Positions 1 through 64,000 of a stretch of 64,000 nucleotides of DNA are shown here, one piece after another (the first letter of the stretch is position 1; each line of letters opens with the position of its first letter). The DNA lies in the NCBI GenBank assembly GCA_941918925.1, contig OW799234.1:80638997-80702996 (forward strand), written 5' to 3'. Origin of the DNA: Phyto melanocephala (taxonomy: Eukaryota; Arthropoda; Insecta; Diptera; Rhinophoridae). The translations under genes and the position numbers were made by a program. A model generated the notes under the pieces. The model worked only from the letters and a program-made list of their open reading frames with translations. It was not told where the DNA came from and did not search any database.

Positions 1-18
1 AAAAAAGACGTCTTTATA

Positions 19-555
19 AAGGCTACGCCATTTAACTTTTTTTTTTCAACTAGTGCTTATTTCGTAAATGGTAACACTTAGCTCATGTCTGATTTGACAG
101 ATAATTAGTTTTATCCTTCCGCTGAACGAATATGGTTGTGTATAAGCTTGGACAACGCTGGGAAATATGGCGACATTACTTTGGCCGATTTTGCCAAAAA
201 AATTATCTTTTCAGATGAAGCTCATTTTGATCTTGGCGGGTATGTAAACAAGCAAAGTTGTCGCATTTGGGGCACAGAAAACCTGCACGCATGCATTGAA
301 AAGCCGATACGAACAAAACGAGTCACTGTTTGGTGCGGATTTTGGTCCAGAGGCATAATTCGAAAATAAGCAAGGAGTGGCCGTAGTCAATGACGATCGT
401 TATCGGGCCATGTTGAACGAATTTGTGTTCACAAAAATTGAAGAGGAGGATATTGGCAACATTTGGTTTCAACAGGATGGCGCTACGTGCCACAGCCGAA
501 GCTACACTTTTTTTATAGCATTTTCAAAAAAAAAAAAGTTATTTGGCGGACCCTT
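19..555 (+). mobile_element. Internally deleted DD41D mariner-like element
   Basis: Inverted ends match: AAGGCTACGCCATTTAAC at the left and the complement of a GTTATTTGGCGGACCCTT-like sequence at the right, each followed inward by a poly-T/poly-A run. TA dinucleotides at 17-18 and 56-57 of the 500s (556-557) look like the target duplication. The inside holds a transposase remnant that stops soon after the second catalytic Asp, so most of the C-terminal half is deleted. Confidence 0.7.
136..525 (+). pseudogene. DD41D transposase remnant
   Basis: Two reading frames (136-369 and about 377-520) together carry the middle of an IS630-Tc1-mariner transposase. The first catalytic Asp lies in the FSDEAHF motif and the second in WFQQDGATCH. 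A frameshift near 365-377 separates them, and the third catalytic residue is missing because the element is deleted just after QQDGATCH. The protein style (GYVNKQSCRIWG, RVTVWCGFW) is that of DD41D (rosa/Visitor-type) transposases of flies. It is non-functional. Confidence 0.75.
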
Positions 556-1381
556 TATGATTCTTTTCATTGTTTGATTTAAAATTATTAAATTTTGGCA
601 AAAACAAAATCAATAAATTATTTATTTTTATACTTAAAAAAATATGTTTGTTAAATTATTTATTTATTTTTCTTTTATTATTTTATGTTTAATGTACAGA
701 TAAAAAATATGGGACAAATTAAAAAAATAAACACAAAAATTTTATATTAAACATAAAAAAATCACAATATTTTAACTAAAAAATATTTTTTCTTTATATA
801 TGTATATGCACGTGTGTGTGTGTGTGTGTGTTGAAACAAAAGTATTATAATAGAAAGTGTCCGAAATAATACCGTAAAACTATTTAATTCCTATTGTTTA
901 ACGCATATATTAAAATGTAATTTTAAAATTATGTAAATTTTCAAGATTGCTATTTTGGACCATTAATAAATAAGTTATAAATAAAACAAAATAATACATA
1001 CATACACAACAAATAAATTTAATTTATAGAAGTGATTATTAAAGAACTTATTTCATTTAACTGTGTCTTTCTATTATTTTTCCCTTTTATTTAGTTATAA
1101 AAATACATATGATAAAAAAATAGTTTAAGATTTTTTCTTTTACAATTATACAGAATTCCACTAAAAGAAAAAGAAATGACATACATACACACCTTGTTTT
1201 CTAAAGAGTTACATAGTAATACAAATGAAGAAATAGTCAAATAATATCGATGTTTCCGAAATCCAAAAAGTAAAAAATGCACAAATATATATAAAAAATA
1301 CAAACAAATTAAAGAGTTTTGGTAACGAGTTTTAAAAAAGTTAAAGATAAAGAAAATTTTAAATTAGAATTATATAATTTT
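556..1381. other. AT-rich flank downstream of the PLXDC stop
   Basis: This is the 3' side of the minus-strand PLXDC gene, so it should contain its 3' UTR. Several AATAAA hexamers occur on the minus strand (for example near 615-625), but none can be chosen from sequence alone. A short GT microsatellite lies at about 811-831. No coding sequence is credible here. Confidence 0.4.
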
Positions 1382-53901
<52,520 letters not shown>

Positions 53902-55303
53902 TTTTGTTAAACTGAAGAACGAATAAATAAATTACTCGTTAGTTTTTTTTATTTTGCATCCAGAGTTACCTATATCAAAAAAACAAAAATTATCAATGTC
54001 AAAAATAACAATCGACGTGAACAAAGGTACACTTACAGAAATTTTATCTTCACATATAAAATAAATGTGCGTTTGAATGTTATAAGTTTTCTTTTCTTCA
54101 AAACTACTTATTCAAATAAAATATACATAAATAAATAAATCTGTTCTACTAAAGAAACTAACTACAATCAACATCAAAAAGATTTATAACAAGAATTACA
54201 AACCTTAATATATGAAAAAAAAAATCATTTATTAAAAACCAATCATACACTATATCACAGACTACGTTCTGTGCACTATATCTTATTGTATGTACATATC
54301 TAGAGCTGATTGCCTATGAAGCCAGTTTTTGTAATAATTTTCTCTTTAATTTAGAAATTGATTTGTTGAGATAAAATAAAAATAATGCAATACAAATTTC
54401 TTAAAGTTTAAAGGCCGATGTTGAATGTGAGCCACACCTAAACGTCAAGTTTTTTTTTCATAACATTTGACATTTCTTAATATCAGATTAACTCAATGCA
54501 AGGCGTTAAGGTTATTCAGGATTATCCTAGTCAACATAATCGTTCAAATTCATCCAGGAGAATTGTAAAAAACTAAGTTAATGTACCTTGGTTGCCGAGA
54601 TGCATATGCCTTACCCCCCGACCACACTGAGCGACTGATTATGTCTTAATATAAACAATAAAGCCGGCAGAATAAGGGCATCAAATTGTTCAAATGTTCA
54701 AGCTTATATCTCTAGGTGGTGATCACGTTAATATCTTCAAACATAAAATTAAAAACTTTTCTGGAAATCAATCTATAATTAAAATTTTTACAAAAAATAT
54801 GCGAAAATAGTTTTCACTAAAATCACTAGATTAAAACGATTCTTTTGCCATTATGTATTTAAATATAATTAAAAAACTTAAATTTTTTTATAATAACAAT
54901 GTTAATAAAAATATATCGTTTTCTTTTTTTCTGCGACGTTCTTTTATACATTCGTGTTATTGTTACATTTTATTTGCGTGCAATTGAATTTGTTAGCTTG
55001 TGTCAAAAGATTATTGCTCAGCAATGTATTATAACATTTATTGCTAAATATGTGTTCTAATACATATTCATGCAGTCCACACGTTAATATCTTGTGTTGG
55101 CAATAGAATTTGACAGTTGCTGTGACAATAATTGCCATACACATTGCTCGTGTGGTCGGGTGTTTATGAATATGCCAGTAGAAAAAAATGTACAATTTTT
55201 ATTTTGTCTCTCTGGCAACATTTTCTTAATTGTATGAATTGTTTTCAACAGTAAAAAAAATTTCCCTCCTGTCGACCACAAAAATCTTTAGCATTTTCTA
55301 GTC
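53902..55303. promoter_or_regulatory. Divergent intergenic region of PLXDC and PRMT-like genes
   Basis: 1.4 kb between two opposite ATGs, so both promoters should lie here. A minus-strand acceptor-like site (branch-like CTAAC near 53938-53942, then TTCTTCAG at 53912) 10 bases before the PLXDC ATG suggests a 5' UTR intron. A diverged repeat at about 54405-54585 is shared with 59412-59670. No TATA box or initiator can be assigned. Confidence 0.45.
54405..54585 (+). repeat. Diverged dispersed repeat, also at 59412-59670
   Basis: Shared words: AAAGGCC...TGTTGAA.GTGA, TTTGACATT.CT.AA, and TCAACATAATCGTT.AAATTC.TCCA followed by GGAGAATTGTAAAAAA. The family is unknown. Confidence 0.45.
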
Positions 55304-56035
55304 ATGGAACAAAATAAAACCTCTAGAAAAAAACTAAAAAATTTTAAAAAACAAAATGTGTTACCTGATGATACAAATGATTCTGGCCACGAAGGCAGTA
55401 AATCAAATTCTACTGCATCTTTATCGCCAGTGGAGGAAATGACCTCTCGTGATTTCCATATAGACTACAATGCCCATATAGAGATGATGAATCAAGTACT
55501 TAAGGACTCTGTTCGTATAGATAATTTCAAGGCAGCCATTCTTCACAATAAACATTTGTTTAAAGGAAAGTGTATATTAAATGTCGGATGTGGCACTGGT
55601 ATTTATGCACTTTTTGCTGCTAAAGCTGGGGCCGCCAAAGTTTATGCTGTGGATTCATCCAACGTTGTTTATTATACACGCCAAATTGTTGAAGCTAATG
55701 GTTATGCTGATGTAATTAAAGTGATTAAGGGCAAAATAGAAGAAGTGGAATTGCCAGTTGAGGAGGTAGACATTATTGTTTGCGATTGGATGGGTTACGC
55801 GATGTTGTATCAATCTATTTGCGATACTGTTATATTTGCTCGTGACAAATGGTTAAAAAAATCAGGGGGTTTAATATTCCCTGATAAGGGAAAATTGTAT
55901 ATGGTGGCATTAGAGGATACAAAACACAAAAATGGAAACATTAACTGGTGGTCGGATGTTTATGGTTTTAATATGCGCTGTTTAAGGAATGTGGCTTTAG
56001 AAGAGCCACGCTATCAAAGTATTAGGCCAGAACAA
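55304..56035 (+). CDS. PRMT-like exon 1
   Basis: Residues 1-244: a Lys/Ser-rich N-terminus, then the Rossmann methyltransferase core from SRDFHIDYNAH to RPEQ, ending CAA|GTAAGA. The frame stays open for 7 more codons into the intron. Confidence 0.88.
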
Positions 56036-57994
56036 GTAAGAACAAAAAGAAAGGGATAGTTTATGTATAGTAACAGAAATGAAGAAAGTTTTTAAATTTA
56101 TTTTTAATTCTTGACCACAAGGGTATTAAATTGGATTTACAGCTTTATATATAGTATAGGCTAATATTTAATGAAAAATATAAAATTAATGATCACTGAA
56201 AATTCAATTCGATTAGATACCTACCCTTATTGACGTTGAAAATAAAGCGGATAAAATATTAAGATCTTAAATAACTTGAATTGTTATTTACCAATAAACT
56301 TTATATATCCCATATTGTCTGAAAATTTAAAGTGAGATTAATATTAAATCGTACTATATATTAATTTCAATTCCGTAAAATAAAGCCACAAGGGCAAATT
56401 ATAATATATAACATAACAGATATTTTTCTTTGGCTAAGAATTTCTTATAACGTATTTAATTATACTAAAATAAACTTTTTAAGATTTTGTTAATTATATA
56501 AAATTTTTATTATTTTAGATCTAATTCAAAATTGTACTTAATACATTTTATTTTTCACATACTTAAAACTTATTTCTACTTTCGACAGATAATTTCAATA
56601 AGGTGTACGTAGATGTTATTATGAACTTTTTATCGTCCCAAGAAGTTTCGTAGTTTCTATTTAAAAAAATTTATATCTATGTTACTTAAGGTTAATAACT
56701 TTTTTTGTGAATTTCCCAGCAAACATATCTTGACATAAAAGTGAATTTGCAGGGGTTAAACTGATGACAAAGTGATGAAATTTAGGTGAAAACACTAATG
56801 ATTTTAACATTAGCGTGCCATAGAAGATCATGTGTTAACATGAAAATTTTAATGAACTACAAGTGCACAGAACTCATGCATTTATGGTGAAAAGTATTCG
56901 CTGTTACATGAGTTAATTTTGTTTGTTTACATGAATTGTTTTAAATTTTTTGCATGATGTTACATTCATTTTTAAGCAGATCATTTATGACAAATTGCTT
57001 CGCATTTAGGGAGTCATTTAGAATTATTGCTTTTACACAATTAATTTAGAAGAAAAGTTTATAAATGTAACCAATATGTTCGGCAACAAAAAAGAATAAA
57101 TTTTGTCAATGTTTTTTGTATTATTTTTACCATATATGGTCCAAAGTATGGAAAATCGCAATTGTTGTGGCCAGCATTATTATAGATCTTAGCAAAGATT
57201 ATAAGTTTAGTAACTAAAGAAATTTCCGCATTTCTAACAATATAGCAAAACATTAATAATTTTATTTATTTTTCTATTAGGTTATAAGTAAACAATTTCC
57301 CATCAAATCTCTAAATCTTAACACCGCCACCTTAGATGATCTTCATTTTCGCAGCAAATTTATGCTGCCCATACAACGATCTGGTTATATGGATGGAATT
57401 GCCTTCTATTTTCATGTTTACTTTACAAAATCACATACACCTTTGGGTTTTAGTACGGATCCTTGGTCACCACGAACAAATTGGTTACAAACAGTGCTAT
57501 TTTTCGATCAATCCTTATCGGTGAATTCGGGATCGTTATATTATGGTGGTATTGAATTTGCACCAATACCTGGTAACCTTAATGATATAATCGTCAATTT
57601 GGAAATGTTTATGGGTGACCCGACACAAGTTGATGTCGAAGTTCAAATGACTTGGCACTTTAAATTGTCAACGGCCGCTGCTTCAAATCAACCGAAAACA
57701 ACTGATAATAATAAATGTATTGATAATAGCCATAAAATTAGCAAGACAGTTACAAAAACGTCAACTGAACAAGATCGTAATAATAATAAAAGAAGTCCTG
57801 CTAAAATTTTGCATAAAGTGCCTAATAATAATAGTGATAGTTTTCAAAATACTTCAAAAAAACAAAACTCCATTGTATGTTCGGGCTTAGTAGTAACCAC
57901 CGATAATTTAAATAATACTATTACAATTGGCAAATATAATTATCCTTGCCACAATACTAAACGTAATAATAGTAAACATCCAAAAAAGGGTTAA
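55304..57994 (+). CDS. PRMT1-like protein arginine methyltransferase paralogue with altered active site
   Basis: Exons 55304-56035 and 57281-57994 join in phase 0 (CAA|GTAAGA ... TTTCTATTAG|GTT), giving 481 residues. The class I SAM-binding motif ILNVGCGTGIYALFAAKAGA (91-110) and AVDSS are intact, and the fold continues through INWWSDVYGFNM and a beta-barrel half (LHFRSKFMLPIQRSGYMDGI, TPLGFSTDP). The double-E loop reads C160-D161-W-M-G-Y-A-M-L-Y-Q170-S; both catalytic Glu positions are substituted. The THW loop reads TNW (310-312). The N-terminal YFxxY motif is also lost (FHIDYNAH). Residues about 375-481 form an Asn/Lys-rich tail absent from PRMT1. It is probably one of the fast-evolving fly Art paralogues; catalytic activity is doubtful. 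Confidence 0.85.
56036..57280 (+). other. PRMT-like intron
   Basis: A 1245 bp AT-rich intron with no element recognised; short CATGTTA/TAACATG words recur near 56825-56960. Confidence 0.75.
57281..57994 (+). CDS. PRMT-like exon 2
   Basis: Acceptor TTTTTCTATTAG at 57269-57280. It encodes residues 245-481: the barrel domain with FRSKFMLPIQRSGYMDG, LGFSTDPWSPRTNWLQTVLF and MTWHFKL, then a low-complexity tail to TAA. A candidate AATAAA lies 35 bases after the stop. Confidence 0.88.
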   Translation, partial: VISKQFPIKSLNLNTATLDDLHFRSKFMLPIQRSGYMDGIAFYFHVYFTKSHTPLGFSTDPWSPRTNWLQTVLFFDQSLSVNSGSLYYGGIEFAPIPGNLNDIIVNLEMFMGDPTQVDVEVQMTWHFKLSTAAASNQPKTTDNNKCIDNSHKISKTVTKTSTEQDRNNNKRSPAKILHKVPNNNSDSFQNTSKKQNSIVCSGLVVTTDNLNNTITIGKYNYPCHNTKRNNSKHPKKG

Positions 57995-59250
57995 TCAGTT
58001 TGTCTTGTTTTGTAATTGTATTGTAATTAATAAATTATAATTATAAATAATCTTGTTAATTAACTTGTTATATTTTTATTAGCTTTTTATTTTATTGAAT
58101 TCATTCTAAATACTTTTTTTTTGTTATTATTTATTTTATATATACACATGTACATATATTCCTCTGAATTATTTTAAAAGATGTTATTTGTACAAAAATT
58201 ATTTTCGAAAAAGTTTTCAATTGTATGTTAGCGAACATTTTAAACTATGTATGTAGTTGAAAAAAATTATTTAGTAATATTTTTGTACATGTTTGAATTA
58301 TTGCAAAAAACTTTTACACTACATTTTTATCTTCTTATTTTCTTTTTTATAAATACTTTTACTATTTTCAATTTTTAAATTATTGCGTAAATTTTGTAAA
58401 TCAAACGCTAAATGGAATAACCTTACAATAAAAATGTGAAAAATAAAGAACAATAAAAAAATAAATAGGAAAATAAAATATATCAAACTATTTTGAAAAG
58501 ATCCCAAGTGTGTGCGTATAGTATAGTAGTTTAAAAAAAATTTAAATAAACTTATGCGTATGAATTTAATCATTTTGTATGTGTAAATAAAAGCTGAATT
58601 GTATCATATCAATACTGACAAATACAAGAGCCAGAATAATTGAAAATATTTACGAAAATGAATTAAAAGGACTTCAAGCTGTGACATTTTATCACTATAT
58701 GAAAAGTGATATTTTTGTATACAATTTTTTTTATTAATTTTTAGTAAATAAAATCTTAAATATTAAATAATAAATTTAGTTTTTCTTTCGGTTTTTATAA
58801 AACCTTACTGCCATAAACTTGAGGCTAGACACTTTTTTTTATATATTAACAATTTAAATTTGTATATATGTGAGAAAAGCGCATTTAAAGTTTCATAACG
58901 CATGTCACACACCTTCAGTTGGAAGATGCGATTTGGTATGGTTAGTTATGATTGGGTGCCGACTTTGGTGACGTTATACCTATGTGGTGACTGTTGCTAT
59001 CCCATAAGATACAGCTGGTTCACATCCGACCCGATAGAAATGTTTTATCTTTTCCGTCAATTACCTGAAGGCTATATGGCAGTGCCCAATATGATTTCAT
59101 TAGTGGACTTTCTGCTGATATTTGATTATGGGTAGGCTTTTTGACTTTCTCCTTTGCTGACATATTTTTTGCCAGTAATGATTATATTTAAACACAGAGA
59201 CCATTATTCTTCCAAATTTATGTGTTCATACAGAAATTATATGAACTTAA
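57995..59250. other. Intergenic, 3' flank of the PRMT-like gene
   Basis: AT-rich, with AATAAA at 58029-58034 as a possible polyadenylation signal. It contains the unrecognised frame 58902-59135. Confidence 0.4.
58902..59135 (+). other. Unrecognised 77-codon reading frame, GC-richer than surroundings
   Basis: The frame reads MSHTFSWKMRFGMVSYDW ... YSWFTSDPIEMFYLFRQLPE ... and ends FDYG before TAG. Its base composition is closer to coding than to the flanks. I see no known motif; the minus strand is broken by stops. It could be a scrap of a transposon or retrocopy. Confidence 0.2.
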
Positions 59251-61251
59251 AACAAGTAAGAGCACTATATTCGGCTGTGCCGAATCTTTTATACCCACCA
59301 CCAATTTTGTGTACATTTATAGCACAATATTTATTATTTTGTTAATCGCTATGGAATAATCTCTATATAATAAAATATAAATCAATTTCTTTGAAGAGGA
59401 TGGTTAAATTTAAAGGGCCCCTGTTGAAGGTGAACTACATCTAGTCTTTAAATTTGTTTTCTGAATTTCATTTGACATTGCTAAATCTCAAACTCAATTT
59501 GATCCGTGGAAAGATACGCAAATGAGCAACGCTCTAAAGTTATTTAGGTTTTTTATAAAAATGGGCCTTCAAATCAAAATGCATTTTGTGCACTTCGTAA
59601 TTCTTTTGATCAACATAATCGTTTAAATTCGTCCACAATCGGGAGAATTGTAAAAAATATTTAAATTTCTGCAAAACAGGTCTGTATAAAATGTTAGAAA
59701 TCTGTGAATGCATTCTTAGTTCGTTGAATGGGAACCATTGCTATTTTCTCCGATAGTGTAGCAAAAGAGCAGTCAACCTCGACTCATCATCATGCCCAAC
59801 AATTGAGCATCAACATTGTCATTGAAAATTTAGACCATCATATAGAGGAGTGGCGCCAAGGATGGGGGGCCATTTGGCCGATATTTTGTTAAATACATAA
59901 TTGAACCATACAAATATTATCATTATAAAAAGAAATGATAATAATTTCTTAAATAATTTGTGGTTTATTTAAAATCAACATCGGATATGATAGTAAAATG
60001 TTTTCGTAAATTTAGTCTTTTAGTGAAAGTGGGCATTAAAGTAGGCGTGTCAATAAAGTTTCTGCTAATAAATACAACTTAGATATTTCAATATAGCCCT
60101 TTATTTTCCCAAAAACTTTTTCAATAGAGAAATGAATTTAAGAAAAACCGTTATATGGGAGGTAAGCGTTAAAGTGGGCGTGGCACCTTAATTTTTTGGC
60201 ACAGTAAAGAAATTGACTAGAAGGATATACGTAGCAAATTTGACTATCATACCTCTAATTTTGGCGGTTTTATGAGCTTTTAAATTTCAATAACGGTAGA
60301 TAACGTGAAAAGTGGGCATTACAGTAGGCGTGTCAAAGTTGTTCCTGCTTGTGAGTACAAGTTAGGTGTTTCAACATAGTCCCTTATTATTCCAGAATCT
60401 TTATTAATAGCGAAATTATATGAATTTTAAATAAAACGTTATATGGGAGGTGGGCGTAAAAGAAGGCGTGGCACCTCAATTTGGCATAGTAATGACATTG
60501 CTTAGAGGGACATACGTAGCAAATTTTATCATCATACCTCTAATTTTTGCGGTTTTATGAGCTTTTAAATTTCATTAACGGTAGATAACGTAAAAAGTGG
60601 GCGTTACAGTAGGCGTGTCAAAGTTGTTCTTGCTTATGAGTACAACTTAGGTGTTTCAATATAGTCCTTTATTATTCCAAAATCTTTATTAATAGAGAAA
60701 TTATATGAATTTTAGGTCAAACGTTATATGGGAGGTGGGCGTAAAAGTGGGCGTGGTACATTGATTTTCCGTTACAAAAAGCCTCTCACCAAAAAGCAAA
60801 GTGTTTAAAATTTCAGAATCGTACATCTAATCAACCCAATCAATTTTTGGGGAGAGATTTTGTTTTGACTCGAGAAATATATATTCGAAGTTTCATGACT
60901 GTACGTTAATTCGTTTGATCACAATTCCATTTTATTCGATGTTCGAAGGACACGGTTTTTTCGACCTACTCCTGCATTACGAGCTATAACTCACATACTA
61001 ATATTCCGATTTAGCCCATTTTTAATACCTTGTCTATAAGAAAGATTCTGGCAAAATTTGAGCCCCCTTGCTTTTTCGGTGCGACCTCTATCGTGCTTTC
61101 AACAGACGGACGGACATAGCTAGATCGTCATCAAATCAAACCCTGATTCAGAATATATATACTTTATGGGGTCTAAAATGGATATTTCGATGTGTTATAA
61201 ACGGAATGACAAAATGAATATACCCCCACCATTTTTTTGGTGGCGGGTATA
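59251..61251 (-). mobile_element. DINE-like repeat, copy I (long subfamily)
   Basis: The plus strand opens AACAAGTAAGAGCACTATATTCGGCTGTGCCGAATC and closes AACGGAATGACAAAATGAAT then CCCCCACCATTTTTTTGGTGGCGGGTATA (a 5' hairpin in complement). Inside are a 285 bp tandem array and a copy of the repeat also at 54405. Confidence 0.7.
60022..60765 (-). repeat. 285 bp tandem repeat inside copy I
   Basis: Units begin GAAAGTGGGCATTAAAGTAG at 60026, about 60307 and about 60592, with GTGGGCGTGGCACCT in each unit; about 2.6 copies. Confidence 0.7.
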
Positions 61252-62607
61252 AAAAAATTTTATATTAGAAGTGGACGAAAAGTGGGTGTGTCAACTTAAT
61301 TTTCCGTTATTAAAAACTTATGGATCAAAAAGCAATGTTTGCCAAATTTCAGAATCGTTTGTCTAAGTTTGTCAGTTTTATTACATTTTAAATATAAAAT
61401 TCGCCTAACACTTACATATTAAAAACGCTCTCTCTCTTTTGCTTCAATTTAAAGCTCTTCCTCCGCTTTCATTAACAATTAAATAGACAACAATTAAAAT
61501 AGATATCCCTCAATTAAAGTAACCAATTCCTTAATAATTTTTTATAATTCTTAAATTTATTTACCAAATTCTCACTTTAAAATATGTTTTTCTCATTAGC
61601 TGTGTTTTTGTAACAACAACATTCATGTAGTATGTATAACAATCTAACACTCAATAAATATCTTTTATAAAAAGTTAAATCAATTTTGATTTGACACAAT
61701 TATTTTTCAAATCAAACATAATACACAGACATTACACACATTTTCTTGTTATAAACCAAAATAAATAAATTTATTATAAGAATTATTATTACTTTTTGTT
61801 AAATAATTTTTATATTTTTATTATTTTCATTATTTCTTCACATGCTACAAAAGAGCTATAAAAATACTTCTTAAGTTTTGTTTTTTTAATTGACATTTTG
61901 AATGTGTTTTTATTTTTTTAAATTTATATAAACTAAAAAGAATTTATTAGTCAATGAATATAATGAAGAGTATTGTATTTTGGTTATTTTAAAAAAAACA
62001 TAATTATAATTAACCTCAACAATTTTTTTTAGTGTATGTGTGTGTTGTATAGTTATATATTAATAAATATATTTTTATCTATTACAATTTGTTGCTTTAT
62101 TGTACATATTTTGTATAAATATCGCTTATAATATTTTAAGCCATGTTAACTTTTTTTAAATTATATGCCTGTATATTTATTATATTATTTATTGACATTA
62201 TGTTTCAACATACATACATACATACATATATAGTATTAGTATGATATTATGGGTATTTATAATATATTTTGTTTAATAATATTTTATTAAGTATTTCGTT
62301 TATTCGTCTTATAAGTTTTCTTTTGGGTTTTTTGTTCTTTTAAGCTTTTACATAGTAAAGAATAAGTTTATTCAAACAAAAAACTACCGTTACAAAATCA
62401 AAAAGAAATTTGCATAAAACCAAATCATTATGAAGAACATGTAATTGTAACTTCTTTCTATAATAAAAAGGTAAAAGTTGTTCTTATTTTAACGTCAGTT
62501 ATTTGTAGTTTCAACTTTTTAAAATAGTTGTCAAATAATTGTTAAAGTTTAAATTTAATTTTTTTTTAATTGAAGTTCTTATTTTCTCCTTCGTTTGTTA
62601 ATTCACT
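61252..62607. other. Intergenic and 3' UTR side of MAPk-Ak2
   Basis: AT-rich. 61260-61390 is a spill-over of the copy I array (GTGGGTGTGTCAACTTAATT). A CATA run lies at 62211-62228. Minus-strand AATAAA occurs several times, so the poly(A) site cannot be fixed. Confidence 0.45.

Positions 62608-64000
<1,393 letters not shown>

Overview
The window is eukaryotic, strongly AT-rich DNA from a dipteran insect. Intron-containing genes match fly families (a PLXDC/TEM7 membrane protein, a PRMT-type arginine methyltransferase, MAPKAP kinase 2). The repeats (Helitrons with TC...CTAG ends, DD37E and DD41D mariner relatives, a DINE-like family) also point to a fly. The large repeat-filled intron suggests a calyptrate fly such as a blowfly or muscid; that placement is inference.

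Layout. Positions 1382-53901 (minus) hold one complete gene in nine coding exons, the fly PLXDC orthologue. A signal-peptide exon (53808-53901) is separated by a 44.4 kb first intron from seven clustered exons (5893-9426). A 22-codon last exon (1382-1450) lies 4.4 kb beyond them. All splice sites are GT-AG and all phases agree, giving 594 residues. A 1.4 kb divergent intergenic region separates it from a two-exon PRMT-like gene on the plus strand (55304-57994, 481 residues), whose active-site residues are replaced. The last two coding exons of MAPk-Ak2 lie convergently at 62608-63198 (minus); the rest of that gene is outside the window.

The 44 kb intron is a nested transposon landscape. Contents in order: a Helitron split by two nested DINE-like elements (9916-12094); DD41D and DD37E relics; a 906 bp terminal-inverted-repeat element (15949-16854); further DINE-like copies; three head-to-tail non-autonomous Helitrons with 121 bp internal arrays (27869-30732); a 5.07 kb Helitron (32833-37897); a nearly full-length DD37E element 9 bp after it (37907-39203); several MITEs; and a non-LTR reverse transcriptase scrap.

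The most unusual item is the 5.07 kb Helitron. It carries a 141 bp array, a 209 bp array and an intact reading frame. That frame encodes thirteen 23-residue STPR-type repeats plus the Cys-rich N-terminal segment of Helitron Rep/Helicase proteins. It is cut off before the Rep and helicase domains and fused to the Helitron 3' end, so it looks like a DNA-binding-only derivative. The PRMT paralogue, with an intact SAM site but altered double-E and THW loops, is the second item worth following up. Exon boundaries were read by eye from splice consensus and family knowledge; no search was run.
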